A stretch of 8,511 nt of DNA, from the NCBI GenBank assembly GCA_027038335.1, contig JALVWI010000232.1, positions 1 through 8,511 on the forward strand. Direction: 5' to 3'. This document shows positions 1 through 5,669 of this stretch, one piece after another. The position numbers and the translations under genes were made by a program. Each line of letters starts with the position of its first letter. Positions within the stretch are counted from its first letter, which is position 1. The notes under the pieces are model-generated. The model was not told the origin of the DNA. It worked only from the letters and a program-made list of their open reading frames with translations, and made no database searches. This stretch comes from Campylobacterales bacterium. Its GTDB lineage: Bacteria > Campylobacterota > Campylobacteria > Campylobacterales > JALSKU01.

Positions 1-522
1 GAGCATTGTTTAGAGTATAAAATTCCTTTTGAAATATATGAAACAAATACTTTTGAACTTGCAAAAGAGAAGATAAGGAAAAATTCATCATTTTGCAGTT
101 TTTTTTCAAGAATGAGAAGAGGGGCTTTATATAGTGCTGCACTAAAAGGCGGATATAACAAGGTTACGTTAGGACACCATTTTGATGATGCCGTAGAGAG
201 CTTTTTTATGAATTTTATGTATAATGGTGCCTTAAGAAGTTTACCTCCAAAATATAAAGCTTCCAATGGACTTGAAGTGATAAGACCTTTGATACTTGTT
301 AGAGAAAGGCAACTTATAGACTGTGCTAAATCCAATAGTTTTCCTCTTGTTGGTGATGAAGCTTGTCCTGCTTTTAGGTTTGATGTTAAAATGCCACATG
401 CTAGAGCAAATACAAAAAAAATGTTACAAGAGATGGAAGAGAACAATCATGAACTTTTTATATCTTTAAAAGCAGCGTTTGAGCATATTCATGTAGGTAG
501 TTTTTTAACTCGTAACTCGTAA
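1..522 (+). CDS. TtcA-like tRNA 2-thiocytidine biosynthesis protein, 3' part (5' end outside window)
   Basis: The reading frame is open from base 1, so the gene begins upstream; 173 codons are visible and the N-terminal PP-loop ATP site (SGGxDS) is missing. TtcA proteins adenylate and thiolate cytidine 32 of tRNA in the cytoplasm, using a [4Fe-4S] cluster held by three cysteines. Family hallmarks are visible: a CSxxSRxRRGALY segment (fragment residues 32-44), a LGHHFDD motif that matches the family's LGHHxDD, then PPKY and an IRPL segment, and a single cysteine in the GDEACPAF segment that aligns with the third cluster ligand of E. coli TtcA. The second cysteine of CxxC is Phe here (codon 103-105). 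The last residues (LTRNS) and the stop codon are encoded by the downstream heptamer array. The TtcA/TilS-like superfamily call is firm; an exact tRNA 2-thiocytidine role is inferred and is weakened by the lost cysteine. Confidence 0.85.
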   Translation, partial: EHCLEYKIPFEIYETNTFELAKEKIRKNSSFCSFFSRMRRGALYSAALKGGYNKVTLGHHFDDAVESFFMNFMYNGALRSLPPKYKASNGLEVIRPLILVRERQLIDCAKSNSFPLVGDEACPAFRFDVKMPHARANTKKMLQEMEENNHELFISLKAAFEHIHVGSFLTRNS

Positions 523-561
523 CTCGTAACTCGTGATTAGTGATTAGTGATTAGTGATTGG
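506..561. repeat. Array of eight heptanucleotides: 4 x TAACTCG then 4 x TGATTAG
   Basis: Four exact copies of TAACTCG (506-533) are followed without any phase break by three exact copies of TGATTAG (534-554) and one variant, TGATTGG (555-561). The two units share the consensus TRAYTMG (4 of 7 bases identical), so the block is one 56-base, 7-base-period array with an abrupt change of unit at its midpoint. It overlaps the last codons and stop of the TtcA-like gene and ends 54 bases before the next start codon. Unit length and the absence of spacers exclude a CRISPR. Heptanucleotide tandem repeats are known from cyanobacterial genomes; whether this one belongs to a dispersed family in this genome cannot be seen here. 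Confidence 0.95.
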
Positions 562-606
562 GTTCACTATTTTTGCACAAATCTTTTATATCATTATCTT
601 AAAAAA

Positions 607-610
607 GGAG
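607..610 (+). promoter_or_regulatory. Ribosome binding site that fixes a GTG start
   Basis: GGAG preceded by six A residues lies 5 bases before GTG at 616. This favours GTG 616 as the start over the in-frame GTG at 547, which lies inside the heptamer array and would place extra, non-hydrophobic residues ahead of the signal peptide. The overlapping ATG at 614 is out of frame and meets TGA at once. Confidence 0.85.
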
Positions 611-615
611 ACAAT

Positions 616-1215
616 GTGACAAAATACCTCTTTTTATCTTTTATCTTATTTATTACAGGATGTGCACCGGAATATATGGTAAAAAATATCTATATACCGC
701 CGGTTGGAGTTACTGCTAAGAAATGTATCAATCAGTGTGAAATCATAAGAAAAAATTGTGAATCAAGTTGCAATCTTAAATACAATCAATGTATAAATGA
801 TGCTTATAAAAGAGCAAAAGATATAAAAGCTTTAGAGGATATTGAGTATCAAAAAAGATATAACAGATATAAAATGGCGTTGGATAATTATCGTTTAAGG
901 CTATATACTTGGCAAAGTCAATATGACAGTAGTTATAAAGATTACAATTATTTTTCAAGTAAATGTCGTGTAAACAAAGATGCTTATGCATGTGATAGGC
1001 AAAGAGACTTGAGATATACTATAGATAAACTTTTAAGAGTAAAACCTATCCATCCAAAAATACCATATCAAAAAAGTTTTGAGCAAATATATAATAACGA
1101 AAAGAGTGTTTGTCAAAGCAACTGTAATTGCCAAAAAGACTACGATGTCTGTTTTTTAAATTGTGGCGGAGAGATACAGATGAAAAAAATTTGTATTAGC
1201 AACTGCGATAAGTGA
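616..1215 (+). CDS. Cysteine-rich (CX3C) lipoprotein of unknown function
   Basis: The protein is 199 aa from GTG. Residues 1-15 form a short hydrophobic signal ending in the lipobox ITGC, so Cys16 should be the lipidated N-terminus of the mature protein after signal peptidase II cleavage. I do not recognise a family. The mature chain has 14 further cysteines, an even number, arranged in two clusters. The N-terminal cluster is C37-X3-C41-X6-C48-X3-C52-X6-C59. The C-terminal cluster is C166-X3-C170-X-C172-X6-C179-X3-C183-X9-C193-X3-C197. Between them lie a Tyr/Lys/Arg-rich, probably helical stretch (about 60-115), a CX8C pair (117/126) and a Pro-containing linker (about 143-151). Repeated CX3C spacing suggests helical hairpins joined by disulfides, as in twin-CX3C proteins, which suits an oxidising periplasm. 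It ends 5 bases from the convergent SlyB-like gene. Function is unknown. Confidence 0.85.
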   Translation: MTKYLFLSFILFITGCAPEYMVKNIYIPPVGVTAKKCINQCEIIRKNCESSCNLKYNQCINDAYKRAKDIKALEDIEYQKRYNRYKMALDNYRLRLYTWQSQYDSSYKDYNYFSSKCRVNKDAYACDRQRDLRYTIDKLLRVKPIHPKIPYQKSFEQIYNNEKSVCQSNCNCQKDYDVCFLNCGGEIQMKKICISNCDK

Positions 1216-1220
1216 TCATG

Positions 1221-1664
1221 TTATAAAGCTTCTACATTTACAACACGACCACCTCTTTTGACAATTCTTATGCGTTGACCTCTATGAAAACGATTACCTT
1301 TTGCTATGACTATGATACTATTACCGTTATCAAGAGTTACAGTCAATTCTTGTGCGTTTGATTTGCCGACTTGATTTCCTACATAAGTACCGCTAAGACC
1401 GCCGGCAAGTGTGGCCAATGTACTACCTCTTCCATGCCCTAATAATGATCCAAGTACCGTGCCTGTTATAGCACCTATAAATGTTCCGGTACCGTTATCT
1501 TTTATGGCAACAGGGCGAATTGACTCTATGGTGCCGCTCTGAGAGTACAATACTTGTTTTGTTGCACCGGCATCAACCTCTTGTAGTCCGGGTTTTGCAC
1601 ATCCTGAGATTGAAAAAAATACAACAATGCTTATGAGCATTGCAATTATCAATTTTATTTTCAT
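1221..1664 (-). CDS. SlyB/Pcp-type glycine-zipper outer-membrane lipoprotein
   Basis: The protein is 147 aa. Residues 1-21 form a lipoprotein signal with lipobox ISGC, so Cys22 is the lipidation site. The centre carries two glycine-zipper hydrophobic segments: GxxxGxxxGxxxG at Gly64/68/72/76 and again at Gly88/92/96/100. This is the 2TM glycine-zipper domain of the SlyB/Pcp family. The C-terminal 40 residues are a basic beta-rich segment typical of the family. SlyB in enterobacteria is an envelope-stress lipoprotein that surrounds outer-membrane proteins; the role here is inferred from family. AGGAG at 1671-1675 lies 6 bases before the ATG and supports the start. The gene faces the cysteine-rich lipoprotein tail to tail and is divergent from the CDF transporter. 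I do not assign the symbol slyB because several glycine-zipper paralogues exist. Confidence 0.85.
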   Translation of the reverse strand: MKIKLIIAMLISIVVFFSISGCAKPGLQEVDAGATKQVLYSQSGTIESIRPVAIKDNGTGTFIGAITGTVLGSLLGHGRGSTLATLAGGLSGTYVGNQVGKSNAQELTVTLDNGNSIIVIAKGNRFHRGQRIRIVKRGGRVVNVEAL

Positions 1665-1751
1665 CTTTTTCTCCTAAAATATTATATTATATTAATTTTA
1701 TCATAAGCTGCTAAATAAAATATAAATTTTATACTCTAAATTGTATTTATA

Positions 1752-1820
1752 ATCCCAAATTTTACAATAGAGTTGTTGTAGTACTACTTATGCAATGAAA
1801 TCTATTGTAAAATTTGGGAT
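1752..1820. repeat. Perfect 20-bp inverted repeat with 29-base spacer
   Basis: The left arm ATCCCAAATTTTACAATAGA (1752-1771) is matched exactly by its reverse complement at 1801-1820. The spacer contains a second perfect palindrome, GTAGTACTAC (1778-1787). If the outer ends are set at TCCC/GGGA, both sides are bordered by TAA, which could be a 3-bp target duplication or chance in AT-rich DNA. There is no T-run directly after either arm, so a simple intrinsic terminator is unlikely. The options are a miniature inverted-repeat element, a structured RNA, or a regulatory dyad between the two divergent genes. The repeat is certain; its nature is not. Confidence 0.9.
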
Positions 1821-1843
1821 AATAGTATTTGGAAATGCTTCAG

Positions 1844-1871
1844 TTGATTTTAATAGAAGAGATTATATAAT
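1844..1871 (+). promoter_or_regulatory. Sigma70-type promoter of the CDF transporter gene
   Basis: TTGATT (1844-1849) and a consensus TATAAT (1866-1871) are separated by 16 bases. Transcription would start near 1877-1879, giving a leader of about 22 bases that includes the GGAG ribosome binding site at 1891-1894. Confidence 0.65.
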
Positions 1872-1890
1872 TAACTAACTAATTAGTTAA
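1871..1890. promoter_or_regulatory. Operator-like dyad on the transcription start of the CDF gene
   Basis: TTAACTAACTAATTAGTTAA can be read as 8-bp arms TTAACTAA / TTAGTTAA around CTAA, and it contains a perfect 14-base palindrome at 1876-1889. It starts on the last base of the -10 box and ends directly before the GGAG ribosome binding site. A protein bound here would block RNA polymerase. A/T-rich TTAAC...GTTAA dyads are typical of MarR- and TetR-like repressors; the regulator is not encoded in this window. Confidence 0.6.
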
Positions 1891-1899
1891 GGAGTAGTT

Positions 1900-2799
1900 A
1901 TGAGTGAACATCATCATCATAATGTAAGCGGTAAAAATCTTTTTATTACAATTGCTTTAAATATTGTTATAACCATTGCACAAATATTTGGTGGAATTAT
2001 ATCGGGTTCACTGGCGCTTTTAAGTGATGCTATGCACAATTTTAGTGATGTGTTGGCACTTTTTATAGCATATTTTGCAAATAAATTGGCATCTCGTCCA
2101 AACAGTAAAGATAAAACTTTTGGATTTAAAAGAGCTGAGATATTGGCTGCTTTATTTAATGCCTCAGCACTAATTGGTATAGCAATTTTCCTTGTTGTTG
2201 AAGCGGTGGATAAGTTTATGTTTCCAAAACCGGTCAATTCTTTATGGGTAATAGGACTGGGTCTGCTTAGTATCATTTTAAATGCCGCAAGTGTTTTGCT
2301 AATAAAAGATGACGCACACGACAATATGAATATAAAAGCGGCATATTTGCATCTTTTAAGTGATGTTTTGACAAGTGTTGCTGTGGTAGTAGGCGGTATT
2401 TTGATATATCTTTATCAAATTTACTGGGTAGATCCTCTTATATCCATTATCATTGCTTTTTATCTGGTATGGGCTTCGTATGATCTTGTAAAAGAGAGCA
2501 GTGCCATACTTATGCAGTTTACTCCAAAAGAGGTAAATCTTGATGAGCTTATAAAAACCATAGAAAATGAACCTTTGATAAAAAATGTACACCATATACA
2601 TATATGGAAGCTAAGTGACCGTCAAATCCACCTTGAAGCACATTTAGACTTTAATGAAGACTTACCTATATCAAAAACAAATGAGATCATAGATAATTTA
2701 GAAGATAAGCTACATGATAAGTTTCAGATAGAACATACTACATTTCAGTGTGAGTATGATAGAGATGATAAAAAAGATAAAATTGTAGGAGAAAAATGA
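1900..2799 (+). CDS. Cation diffusion facilitator (CDF) metal efflux transporter, zinc-type
   Basis: The protein is 299 aa, the normal CDF length, located in the inner membrane, exporting divalent cations in exchange for protons. Six hydrophobic segments are visible from about residue 13 to 200, followed by a cytoplasmic C-terminal domain (about 210-290) with the HHIHIWKL segment common in this domain. The metal site residues are present: Asp43, His46 and Asp50 in SDAMHNFSD of TM2, and His151/Asp155 in HLLSD of TM5. The HxxxD pair in both helices is the pattern of zinc-preferring CzcD/ZitB-like members; cobalt or cadmium transport remains possible. A short HHHH stretch (residues 4-7) sits at the N-terminus, as in many zinc transporters. 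GGAG at 1891-1894 is 5 bases before the ATG. The gene is apparently monocistronic, with an operator-like dyad at its promoter that suggests metal-responsive control. The CDF family is firm; the metal is inferred. Confidence 0.92.
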   Translation: MSEHHHHNVSGKNLFITIALNIVITIAQIFGGIISGSLALLSDAMHNFSDVLALFIAYFANKLASRPNSKDKTFGFKRAEILAALFNASALIGIAIFLVVEAVDKFMFPKPVNSLWVIGLGLLSIILNAASVLLIKDDAHDNMNIKAAYLHLLSDVLTSVAVVVGGILIYLYQIYWVDPLISIIIAFYLVWASYDLVKESSAILMQFTPKEVNLDELIKTIENEPLIKNVHHIHIWKLSDRQIHLEAHLDFNEDLPISKTNEIIDNLEDKLHDKFQIEHTTFQCEYDRDDKKDKIVGEK

Positions 2800-2808
2800 T
2801 GCTCATAT

Positions 2809-2841
2809 TTTACCCTCTTGCCAAAAAGACAAGAGGGTAAA
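2809..2841. terminator. Hairpin between convergent CDF and clpB genes, probable bidirectional terminator
   Basis: TTTACCCTCTTG (2809-2820) pairs perfectly with CAAGAGGGTAAA (2830-2841) around a 9-base loop. It lies between the two stop codons. The arms themselves end in A/T tracts, so each strand has a short U-rich end after the stem, but there is no long T-run on either side. Its position and stem strength make termination of both genes the simplest reading. Confidence 0.75.
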
Positions 2842-2846
2842 GCGGT

Positions 2847-5423
2847 TTATTTGACAGTTATAACTATCTGTTTATTTTGCTCATCTACAAAGATACTATC
2901 ACCGTCTTTTATCTTATCTTCTAGGATCATTTCGGCGATTTTATCCTCTATAAACTCATAGATAGTTCTTTTTAAAGGTCTTGCTCCATATACAGGATCA
3001 AATCCGGCTTCAGCTAAAAGTGCTTTGGCATTATCGCTTAAAGTTATCTCTATATCTCTCTCTTTTAGCCTTGCTCTTAAGTCATTGAGCATTATATCAA
3101 CTATCTCTTTTATCTGTTCAAGTCCTAATGGATTGAATATGACTATATCATCAAGTCTATTTAAAAACTCCGGTTTGAAGTGGAGTTTAAGTTCGTCCAT
3201 TACAGCTTTTTCTCTATCTTTTGGATCCACAAACTCCATTATCTTGCCGCTTGCTATATTTGAAGTAAGGATGATGATGGTATTTTTAAAGTCAACAGTA
3301 ATACCTTTGTTATCGGTGAGCCTTCCATCATCCAAAACTTGAAGCAAGATATTAAAAACATCAGGATGAGCTTTTTCTATCTCATCAAATAAAAGAACGC
3401 TATATGGATGTCTTCTAACTGCTTCAGTTAGCTGTCCTCCCTCATCATATCCTACATATCCCGGAGGTGCACCCACTAGTCTTGAGACGGCATGTTTTTC
3501 CATATATTCACTCATATCAAATCTGATAAGAGATTTTTCACTATCAAATAAAAATTTAGCTAAAGTTTTAGCTGTTTGAGTTTTACCCACACCGGTAGGT
3601 CCTAAGAACATAAAGCTACCTATCGGTTTATTGTCACTACTAAGTCCCGCTTTATTTCGTTTTATAGCTCTACTTACGGCTTTTATAGCGGTATCTTGAC
3701 CTTTTACCTCTTTTTTAAGTTCATCCTCTATATGCAAAACTTTATCTTTTTCGCTTTGAAGCATTTTTGTTACAGGGATGCCAGTCCATTTGCTAACTAT
3801 TTTGGCTATCATCTCTTCATCCACACTATTTTTAAGTAGTGTGCCGCTCTCTTGCATTTTAGCCCATTGTTCGTTTAATTGCTCCTCTTTTTTTAGAAGT
3901 TCAGGAATTTTGCCATACTCTATTTCGGCAGCTTTGTTAAAGTCACTATTTCTTTTGGCAAGTTCAGCTTCTCTTTTTAGTTCATCTATCTTGGTTTTTA
4001 GTTCAGCAATTTCATTGAAAACTTTTTTCTCATTTTCAAATTGGTGCTCCAATGATCTTTTAAGTTCTTCTTTATCAGCTAACTCTTTTTCTATCTCTTT
4101 TAGTCTATCTTCGTTTTTCTTAGATTTATCCATTTTTAGAGCCTCTTTTTCAACCAAAAGAGCATTTATCTCTCTTTTTACCTTGGATAACTCCATAGGC
4201 TCACTTTCTATCTGCATTTTAAGTTCAGCTGCAGCTTCGTCTATAAGATCTATCGCTTTATCAGGCAAAAATCTATCTGTGATATATCTATCACTTAGTT
4301 TGGCGGCAGCTACCAAAGCACTATCAAGTATAGTTACATTGTGGTGAGCTTCAAGTTTCTCTTTGATGCCTCTTAGGATTTGCAAAGCTTCATTGATATT
4401 TGGCTCTTCAACTTTTACAGGTTGAAATCTCCTTTGAAGTGCCGCATCTTTTTCAAAATATTTTCTATACTCTTTTAAAGTAGTTGCACCTATGGTGTGA
4501 AGTTCACCTCTTGCAAGTGCCGGTTTTAGCATATTTGCCGCATCCATACTTCCTTCGCTTGCACCTGCTCCTACAATGGTGTGAATCTCATCTATAAAAA
4601 GGATGATATTACCGTCTTGTTTTACTTCATCTATGACAGCTTTAAGTCTATCTTCAAATTCACCTCTATATTTTGCACCTGCGATTAATGCACTCATATC
4701 AAGTGCTATAACTCTTTTGTTTTGCAAACTCAAAGGTACGACTTTTTCTACAATTCTTTGAGCAAGTCCTTCAACTATTGCGGTTTTACCGGTACCCGGC
4801 TCTCCAAGAAGGATAGGGTTATTTTTAGTTTTTCTTATGAGGATTTGCATAATCCTTTGTATCTCTTCATCTCTTCCGATAACCGGGTCTAACTCATTGT
4901 TTAGAGCTTTTTTGGTTAAGTCTATGCCGTATTTTTCAAGATTTTCAAGATTTTCATCCGCACTTTGAGACTCTATCTTTTTTCCACCCCTTATGGCTTC
5001 AAGATTTTTTTTGAATTCCAAAAGGTCTAAATACTTAGAAAAAATACTCTTAAACGGTTCATCATCCAAGTTGGCAAGTAGCCAAGTATCAACAGCTAAG
5101 TAACTATCTCCGATAGAGTTCATAAGCCCTTCGGCTTTTTGTAAGCTCTCAGCTAAATTTCTTGATATTTTTATATTCTCTTTTGTTACGGTTGAGACTT
5201 TAGGAAGTCTATCGGCTTGAGATTTTACATCAAGTTCGATAGCGGCTTTGTCTATATTCATTTTATTTAATGCTTGGTTTAGTATGGAGTTACTATTGGT
5301 AAGTAATGCCCATAATAGATGAATTTTTTCAACTTCACTATTTTTATTGTGTAAAGCTAGTGATATACCGCTCTCAAGTGCTGCGGTCATTTGGTGGGTC
5401 AATTTTTCAAATAATTGTTTCAT
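2847..5423 (-). CDS. clpB: ATP-dependent disaggregase ClpB (Hsp100)
   Basis: The protein is 858 aa, the standard ClpB length, and complete. In the cytoplasm ClpB hexamers thread aggregated proteins through their pore and refold them together with DnaK. The order of domains is: N-terminal Clp-N repeats (about 1-145); first AAA+ module with Walker A GEPGTGKT (207-214), pore loop KYRGEFE (251-257, Tyr252) and Walker B IILFIDE (273-279); a charged coiled-coil middle domain (about 400-525), which marks ClpB rather than ClpA or ClpX; and a second AAA+ module with Walker A GPTGVGKT (608-615), pore segment GYVGYDEGG (655-663) and Walker B SVLLFDE (675-681). The C-terminal GARPLKRTIYEFIEDKIAEM segment is intact. 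The IGF/L ClpP-docking loop was not noticed, as expected for ClpB. AGGAG (5429-5433 on the plus-strand numbering) lies 5 bases before the ATG. The gene is transcribed from its own near-consensus promoter and is divergent from the protease-purine operon. Confidence 0.98.
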   Translation of the reverse strand: MKQLFEKLTHQMTAALESGISLALHNKNSEVEKIHLLWALLTNSNSILNQALNKMNIDKAAIELDVKSQADRLPKVSTVTKENIKISRNLAESLQKAEGLMNSIGDSYLAVDTWLLANLDDEPFKSIFSKYLDLLEFKKNLEAIRGGKKIESQSADENLENLEKYGIDLTKKALNNELDPVIGRDEEIQRIMQILIRKTKNNPILLGEPGTGKTAIVEGLAQRIVEKVVPLSLQNKRVIALDMSALIAGAKYRGEFEDRLKAVIDEVKQDGNIILFIDEIHTIVGAGASEGSMDAANMLKPALARGELHTIGATTLKEYRKYFEKDAALQRRFQPVKVEEPNINEALQILRGIKEKLEAHHNVTILDSALVAAAKLSDRYITDRFLPDKAIDLIDEAAAELKMQIESEPMELSKVKREINALLVEKEALKMDKSKKNEDRLKEIEKELADKEELKRSLEHQFENEKKVFNEIAELKTKIDELKREAELAKRNSDFNKAAEIEYGKIPELLKKEEQLNEQWAKMQESGTLLKNSVDEEMIAKIVSKWTGIPVTKMLQSEKDKVLHIEDELKKEVKGQDTAIKAVSRAIKRNKAGLSSDNKPIGSFMFLGPTGVGKTQTAKTLAKFLFDSEKSLIRFDMSEYMEKHAVSRLVGAPPGYVGYDEGGQLTEAVRRHPYSVLLFDEIEKAHPDVFNILLQVLDDGRLTDNKGITVDFKNTIIILTSNIASGKIMEFVDPKDREKAVMDELKLHFKPEFLNRLDDIVIFNPLGLEQIKEIVDIMLNDLRARLKERDIEITLSDNAKALLAEAGFDPVYGARPLKRTIYEFIEDKIAEMILEDKIKDGDSIFVDEQNKQIVITVK

Positions 5424-5440
5424 TTTTTCTCCTTTGTGTG

Positions 5441-5456
5441 GACTAAAAATATAGTC
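5441..5456. repeat. Inverted repeat in the clpB leader
   Basis: GACTA and TAGTC are separated by 6 bases (5441-5456), between the predicted clpB transcription start and the ribosome binding site. A further TTTAGTC copy lies at 5487-5493. The dyad is short and may be fortuitous in AT-rich DNA, or may be a second regulatory site. Confidence 0.4.
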
Positions 5457-5475
5457 AAACTTTAAATTTAGTGGA

Positions 5476-5505
5476 ATTATACAACATTTAGTCTATCAAT
5501 GTCAA
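5476..5505 (-). promoter_or_regulatory. clpB promoter, consensus -35 and -10
   Basis: On the minus strand a perfect TTGACA (5505 to 5500) is followed after 18 bases by a perfect TATAAT (5481 to 5476). The start would fall near 5469, giving a leader of about 45 bases. A full -35 consensus is unusual for Campylobacterota, where vegetative promoters commonly lack a clear -35 box. Confidence 0.8.
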
Positions 5506-5506
5506 G
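5486..5506 (-). promoter_or_regulatory. HAIR-like HspR operator overlapping the clpB -35 box
   Basis: The minus strand reads CTTGACA, seven bases, ACTAAAT. The known HAIR site bound by the heat-shock repressor HspR is CTTGAGT-N7-ACTCAAG. Each half-site here matches 5 of 7 positions with the exact 7-base spacing, and the site covers the -35 box. HspR control of clpB is established in Campylobacter and other bacteria; it is inferred here. Confidence 0.5.
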
Positions 5507-5546
5507 TATATTCAGTAAAATTATTTAATTATTTTATTAAATATTG

Positions 5547-5552
5547 TATAAT
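5547..5552 (+). promoter_or_regulatory. Candidate -10 box for the protease-purine operon
   Basis: TATAAT preceded by TTG lies in a very AT-rich stretch 118 bases before the ATG of the protease gene. No clear -35 is present, which is normal for this phylum. Several other AT-rich hexamers nearby make the choice uncertain. No terminator or other promoter is seen before purC, purS or purQ. Confidence 0.45.
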
Positions 5553-5557
5553 ATATA

Positions 5558-5575
5558 AAATAGTGACAACTATTT
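5558..5575. promoter_or_regulatory. Dyad AAATAGT-GACA-ACTATTT downstream of the -10 box
   Basis: Perfect 7-bp arms flank a 4-base spacer, beginning 5 bases after the candidate -10 and so covering its start site. Related half-sites recur downstream: AAATAGT at 5589-5595 and CTATTTAG at 5606-5613. The arrangement would suit a repressor or cooperative regulator of the protease-purine operon. It is not the known PurR box, and base composition makes chance matches easy. Confidence 0.4.
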
Positions 5576-5669
5576 AGTTTAAAAATTAAAATAGTATTTA
5601 ACAATCTATTTAGGAATTATTAAGTAAAATATCTCTTCAAAATTAAATTATGCAAGGATAACAAAATAA

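Larger units (their letters stand above)
1665..1899. other. Divergent intergenic region between the SlyB-like gene and the CDF transporter
   Basis: These 235 bases hold no gene. They contain the slyB-side ribosome binding site, a large inverted repeat (1752-1820), the transporter promoter (1844-1871) and an operator-like palindrome (1871-1890). For the leftward gene, a possible -10 (TATAAA, read 1733 to 1728 on the minus strand) is visible without a convincing -35. Confidence 0.7.

Noticed and set aside
506..561. CRISPR-like array
   Set aside because: Units are 7 bases with no spacers, and no cas genes are present.
573..600. Promoter for the cysteine-rich lipoprotein (TTGCAC and TATCTT)
   Set aside because: The -10 match is poor, and the start would fall on the ribosome binding site. 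Other AT-rich hexamers fit as well, so it is not supported.
547..615. Longer version of the cysteine-rich lipoprotein starting at GTG 547 inside the heptamer array
   Set aside because: It has no ribosome binding site, and it would bury the signal peptide behind 23 extra residues. GTG 616 has AAAAAAGGAG directly upstream and yields a canonical lipoprotein signal.
1752..1820. Intrinsic terminator for one of the divergent genes
   Set aside because: The repeat lies upstream of both flanking genes, has a 29-base loop and lacks a U-tract after either arm.
1903..1923. HHHH run near the start of the transporter as an engineered histidine tag
   Set aside because: Only four histidines are present in a natural context. 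Short His runs are common in zinc-type CDF proteins.
1917..2601. Minus-strand open frames opposite the CDF transporter
   Set aside because: They are antisense shadows of a well-conserved gene, with no start signals or domain features.
3025..4347. Plus-strand open frames of 105 and 189 codons opposite clpB
   Set aside because: They lie wholly within the conserved clpB coding region, have Ser/Leu/Phe-rich composition typical of antisense frames, and lack ribosome binding sites and recognisable domains.
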